38,995 nucleotides of DNA from Alphaproteobacteria bacterium (lineage in GTDB: Bacteria; Pseudomonadota; Alphaproteobacteria; Micropepsales; Micropepsaceae): NCBI GenBank assembly GCA_019247845.1, contig JAFBAL010000020.1, forward strand, positions 1 to 38,995. Direction: 5' to 3'. Under the pieces are notes generated by a model. The model did not search any database. It saw only the letters and a program-made list of their open reading frames with translations, and was not told the origin of the DNA. Shown here piece by piece: positions 35,009-38,995 of this stretch; within the stretch, counting starts at the first letter, position 1, and the number at the start of each line of letters is the position of its first letter. The position numbers were made by a program, and so were the translations under genes.

Positions 35009-37117
35009 CTAGACCTGCCCCAGCGTGCGCAGACGCACCGTCGGATGGATCTCGCTCTGCGACATCACCACGGTCGAGGGCCGGAAGCGCTCGACGATGG
35101 AGCGCACGAAAGGCCTGATCTGCGGTGAGGTGAGCAGCACCGGCACTTCGCCGCGGCCGTTGGCGTCGTCGAAGCGCTCGCGCACCGCCTGGATGAACTG
35201 CTGAAGCTGCGACGGCGCCATCGCGAGCTGGCGCTCCTCGCCCTGGCCGATGATGCTCTCGAGGAAGTTCTGCTCCCAGGACGGCGACAGCGCGATCAGC
35301 GGAAGATAGCCGCCCGGCGCGAGGTTGGCGTTGCAGAGCTGGCGCGCCAGCCGCCCGCGCACGTGTTCGGTGATGTAGAGCGCGTTCTTGGTGTGGCCGA
35401 CGGCCTCGGCGATGCCTTCCAGGATCGCCGGCAGGTCGCGGATCGAGACGCGCTCGGCGAGCAATGTCTGCAGCACGCGCTGCACCCCGGTGACCGAGAT
35501 CTGGTTGGGGATCAATTCGTCGACCAGCTTCTTGTTCTCGGGCGGCATATCGTCGAGCAGCTTCTTGGTCTCGGCATAGGAGAGCAGCTCGGACATATGC
35601 GCCTTGAGCACTTCGGTCAGGTGCGTGGTGAGGACCGTGCCGGGATCGACGACGGTGAGCCCGCGGAACGAAGCCTCTTCGCGCAAGGTCGAGTTCACCC
35701 AGGTCGCGGGCAATCCGAAGGCGGGCTCGGTCGTATGCGTGCCGGGCAGGTCGACGGGCAGGCCCTTCGGGTCCATCACCAGCATCGAGCCGGGGAACAG
35801 CTCGCCCTTGCCGGAGTCCACCTCTTTCACGCGGATGCGGTATTCGTGCGCGCCGAGCTGCATGTTGTCGAGGATGCGCACCGCGGGCATCACGAAGCCC
35901 ATGTCCTGCGCGAGCTGGCGGCGCAGCGCCTTGATCTGGTCGGTGATGCGGTGGCCCTTGACGTCGTTGATCAGCGGCAGGAGCGCATAGCCGAGCTCGA
36001 CGCGCAGCAGGTCGAGCGCCAGCGCGGTCGAGATCGGCTCTTCCTTGGGCGCGGCATCGGCCTGCGCCTTGGCTTCGACCGCGCGCGCCTGCACTTCGGC
36101 CGCGTCCTTCTTCTTGTACGAGATCCAGGCGAGCGAGCCGATGGTCGCCGCCAGCAAGCCGAACGAGATCGTCGGCATGCCGGGCAGGAAGGCCACGATG
36201 CCCATCACCGCCGCCGCCATGCCGAGCGCCTGGGGATAGAACGACAGCTGGCCCATCAGCGCCTTGTCGGTCGAGCCCTCGACGCCGGCCTTCGACACCA
36301 TCAGGCCCGCGGCGGTCGAGACGATCAGCGCCGGCATCTGGCTGACGAGGCCGTCGCCGACGGTGAGAAGCGTGAAGGTCTGCGTCGCGTCGCCGAAGCT
36401 CATGCCCTTCTGCGCCACCGCGACGATGATGCCGCCCACGATGTTGATCGCGACGATCATCAGGCCCGCGATGGCGTCGCCGCGGACGAACTTGCTGGCG
36501 CCGTCCATGGCGCCGAAGAAGTTGCTTTCCAGCTCGAGCGTCTTGCGGCGCGTGCGCGCCTCGGCCTCGTCGATCAGGCCGGAGGAGAGGTCGGCGTCGA
36601 TCGCCATCTGCTTGCCGGGCATCGCGTCCAGGGTGAAGCGCGCCGCAACCTCGGCGATGCGGCCCGAGCCCTTGGTGATGACGACGAAGTTCACGATCAC
36701 CAGGATCGCGAAGACGATGATGCTGATGACGAAATTGCCGCCCATGATCAGCTTGCCGAAGGCCTGGATCACGTAGCCGGACGCGGCCGTGCCCTCGCTG
36801 CCGTGGCCCAGGATCAGGCGCGTGGAGGCGAGGTTGAAGGCGAGCCGCATCATCGTGGTGATGAGCAGGATCGTCGGGAACGAGCTGAACTCCAGCGGCT
36901 TCTTCACGAACACCGCCGTCATCAGGATCATGATCGACAGCGACAGCGAGAAGGCGAGGCAGATGTCGAGCAGGAAGGTCGGCAGCGGCAGGATGAGGAC
37001 CACGAGGATCGCCATGATGCCGACCGCAAGCGCGAGCTCGCTGCGCTTGAGGTAGTCGATGATGCCCGCGAGGTCGAAGCCGCGGGAAGGCGCGGAGCCG
37101 GCGGTAACGTCGGTCAT
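35009..37117 (-). CDS. flhA: Flagellar biosynthesis protein FlhA
   Basis: This 702-residue export-apparatus protein forms the nonameric ring that docks substrates in the flagellar type III system. The N-terminal half holds about eight membrane helices (ELALAVGIMAILVVLILPLP; LSLSIMILMTAVFV; VFAILVIVNFVVITKGSGRI with the conserved FHIPEP-type cytoplasmic loop beyond). The C-terminal cytoplasmic domain contains RILDNMQLGAHEYRIRVKEV, LRHLTEVLKAHMSELLSY-like HLTEVLKAHMSELLSYAETK and QVLQTLLAERVSIRDLPAIL-like VLQTLLAERVSIRDLPAILE. Length equals the Caulobacter protein. It is separated from flbD by an intergenic repeat element. Confidence 0.95.
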   Translation of the reverse strand: MTDVTAGSAPSRGFDLAGIIDYLKRSELALAVGIMAILVVLILPLPTFLLDICLAFSLSLSIMILMTAVFVKKPLEFSSFPTILLITTMMRLAFNLASTRLILGHGSEGTAASGYVIQAFGKLIMGGNFVISIIVFAILVIVNFVVITKGSGRIAEVAARFTLDAMPGKQMAIDADLSSGLIDEAEARTRRKTLELESNFFGAMDGASKFVRGDAIAGLMIVAINIVGGIIVAVAQKGMSFGDATQTFTLLTVGDGLVSQMPALIVSTAAGLMVSKAGVEGSTDKALMGQLSFYPQALGMAAAVMGIVAFLPGMPTISFGLLAATIGSLAWISYKKKDAAEVQARAVEAKAQADAAPKEEPISTALALDLLRVELGYALLPLINDVKGHRITDQIKALRRQLAQDMGFVMPAVRILDNMQLGAHEYRIRVKEVDSGKGELFPGSMLVMDPKGLPVDLPGTHTTEPAFGLPATWVNSTLREEASFRGLTVVDPGTVLTTHLTEVLKAHMSELLSYAETKKLLDDMPPENKKLVDELIPNQISVTGVQRVLQTLLAERVSIRDLPAILEGIAEAVGHTKNALYITEHVRGRLARQLCNANLAPGGYLPLIALSPSWEQNFLESIIGQGEERQLAMAPSQLQQFIQAVRERFDDANGRGEVPVLLTSPQIRPFVRSIVERFRPSTVVMSQSEIHPTVRLRTLGQV

Positions 37118-37136
37118 GGGGTACCCGCGATATGCT

Positions 37137-37261
37137 TGTCATTCCCGGCCGAGCATTGCGTCAGCAATGCGAGGGGAAGGGAATCCATGGACCGCTCGCA
37201 GCGAGCGCTTGCCCCTGGATCCCCTTCCCTCACGCGCTGCGCGCGCTCGCCGGGGATGACA
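37137..37261. repeat. Composite intergenic inverted-repeat element between flbD and flhA
   Basis: Outer arms TGTCATTCCCGGCCGAGC (37137-37154) and GCTCGCCGGGGATGACA (37245-37261) are nearly complementary. Inner arms GAGGGGAAGGGAATCCA (from 37171) and TGGATCCCCTTCCCTC (to about 37231) also pair. Two small perfect hairpins lie inside: GCATTGC-GTCA-GCAATGC (37153-37170) and CGCTCGC-A-GCGAGCG (37193-37207). The element fills the whole spacer and resembles the dispersed palindromic elements with TGTCATCCCCGGC ends common in alphaproteobacterial genomes. It may form a long hairpin in the flbD-to-flhA transcript. Confidence 0.75.
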
Positions 37262-37271
37262 GTGAAAATCA

Positions 37272-38641
<1,370 letters not shown>

Positions 38642-38642
<1 letters not shown>

Positions 38643-38992
38643 TAGCTTTGCCCCGCTTTGATGATTTCGGTCATGGTCACGCCCAGGCGCTCTTCGACGA
38701 GCACGACTTCGCCGCGGGCCACCAGCCGGTCGTTGACATAGATGTCGATCGCCTCGCCGACCTTGCGGTCGAGCTCGACGACGGTGCCCTTGCCGAGCTT
38801 GAGGAGCTGGCTGACCTCCATCGCCGACTTGCCGAGCACGGCCGAGACCGTGACGGGCACGTCGAACACGGCTTCGAGATCCTGCGCGCTGCGCTTGGGC
38901 TCGGCCTCCTGCGGCGCATCGCTGGTCAGAAGAGCGGCAGAGCCGCGCGGCGCGTCGCCGGAGAGTTCGGGCAGGTCGACGTCGTCGGTCAT
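38642..38992 (-). CDS. fliN: Flagellar motor switch protein FliN
   Basis: This 116-residue FliN has a variable acidic N-terminus followed by the SpoA (surface presentation of antigens) domain: [20 protein letters not shown] and [20 protein letters not shown], then [17 protein letters not shown]. It belongs to the C-ring that sets motor direction. The complete gene lies at the window edge; its stop overlaps the flbD start (TAATG). Confidence 0.94.
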
Positions 38993-38995
38993 GGC

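Overview
The window is GC-rich, almost gap-free DNA with many 1-4 nt stop/start overlaps. It suggests a free-living, flagellated, aerobically respiring alphaproteobacterium. The reasons are a Caulobacter-type FlbD regulator between fliN and flhA, a separate-gene cytochrome bc1 operon (petABC), HemF-type heme synthesis, and a rplY-pth-ychF block. I cannot name the genus from sequence alone. No tRNA, rRNA, CRISPR array, transposase or integrase was seen.

Layout. 1-1737: the tail of an unknown gene, then a hipBA toxin-antitoxin pair with AT-rich palindromes running into the hipB start codon. 1934-6828 (+): rplY, pth, ychF, a small exported protein, two tandem MaoC-like hydratases, a dienelactone hydrolase and a frameshifted YcxB-like membrane protein. 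6821-13427: mtnP (with a small membrane protein), apt, mtnA and an aldolase/short-chain dehydrogenase fusion, all on the minus strand, interrupted by a plus-strand VanW/glycosyltransferase-like gene. I read this as a methylthioadenosine/5'-deoxyadenosine salvage cluster. 13441-17643 (-): a CPBP protease, an exported protein and petCBA. 17829-20049 (-): an exported amidohydrolase and a PIN toxin with a DUF7662-antitoxin fusion. 20087-23993 (+): trmL, hemF, a TerC-type transporter, and a 606-residue protein that looks like a Cry-toxin helical domain between a beta-gamma-crystallin-like and a jacalin-like domain.

23980-27189 (-) holds DUF1285, a CoA-type NUDIX hydrolase, a CCA-adding enzyme and a PP2C-like phosphatase in a tightly coupled chain. 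Divergent from it, 27259-33904 (+) is a MoxR ATPase, DUF58, BatA-DUF4159 and VWA/GATase-like operon, a typical envelope or periplasmic quality-control system. 33910-34983 (-) has two unrecognised membrane proteins. 35009-38992 (-) is flagellar: fliN and flbD overlap by one base and are separated from flhA by a composite inverted-repeat element.

The two most promising observations are (1) the mtnP/apt/mtnA/aldolase-SDR set, which fits a methylthioribulose-1-phosphate aldolase shunt with the aldehyde-handling enzyme fused to the aldolase, and (2) the Cry-like multidomain protein. Both are inferences from motifs and context and can be tested.
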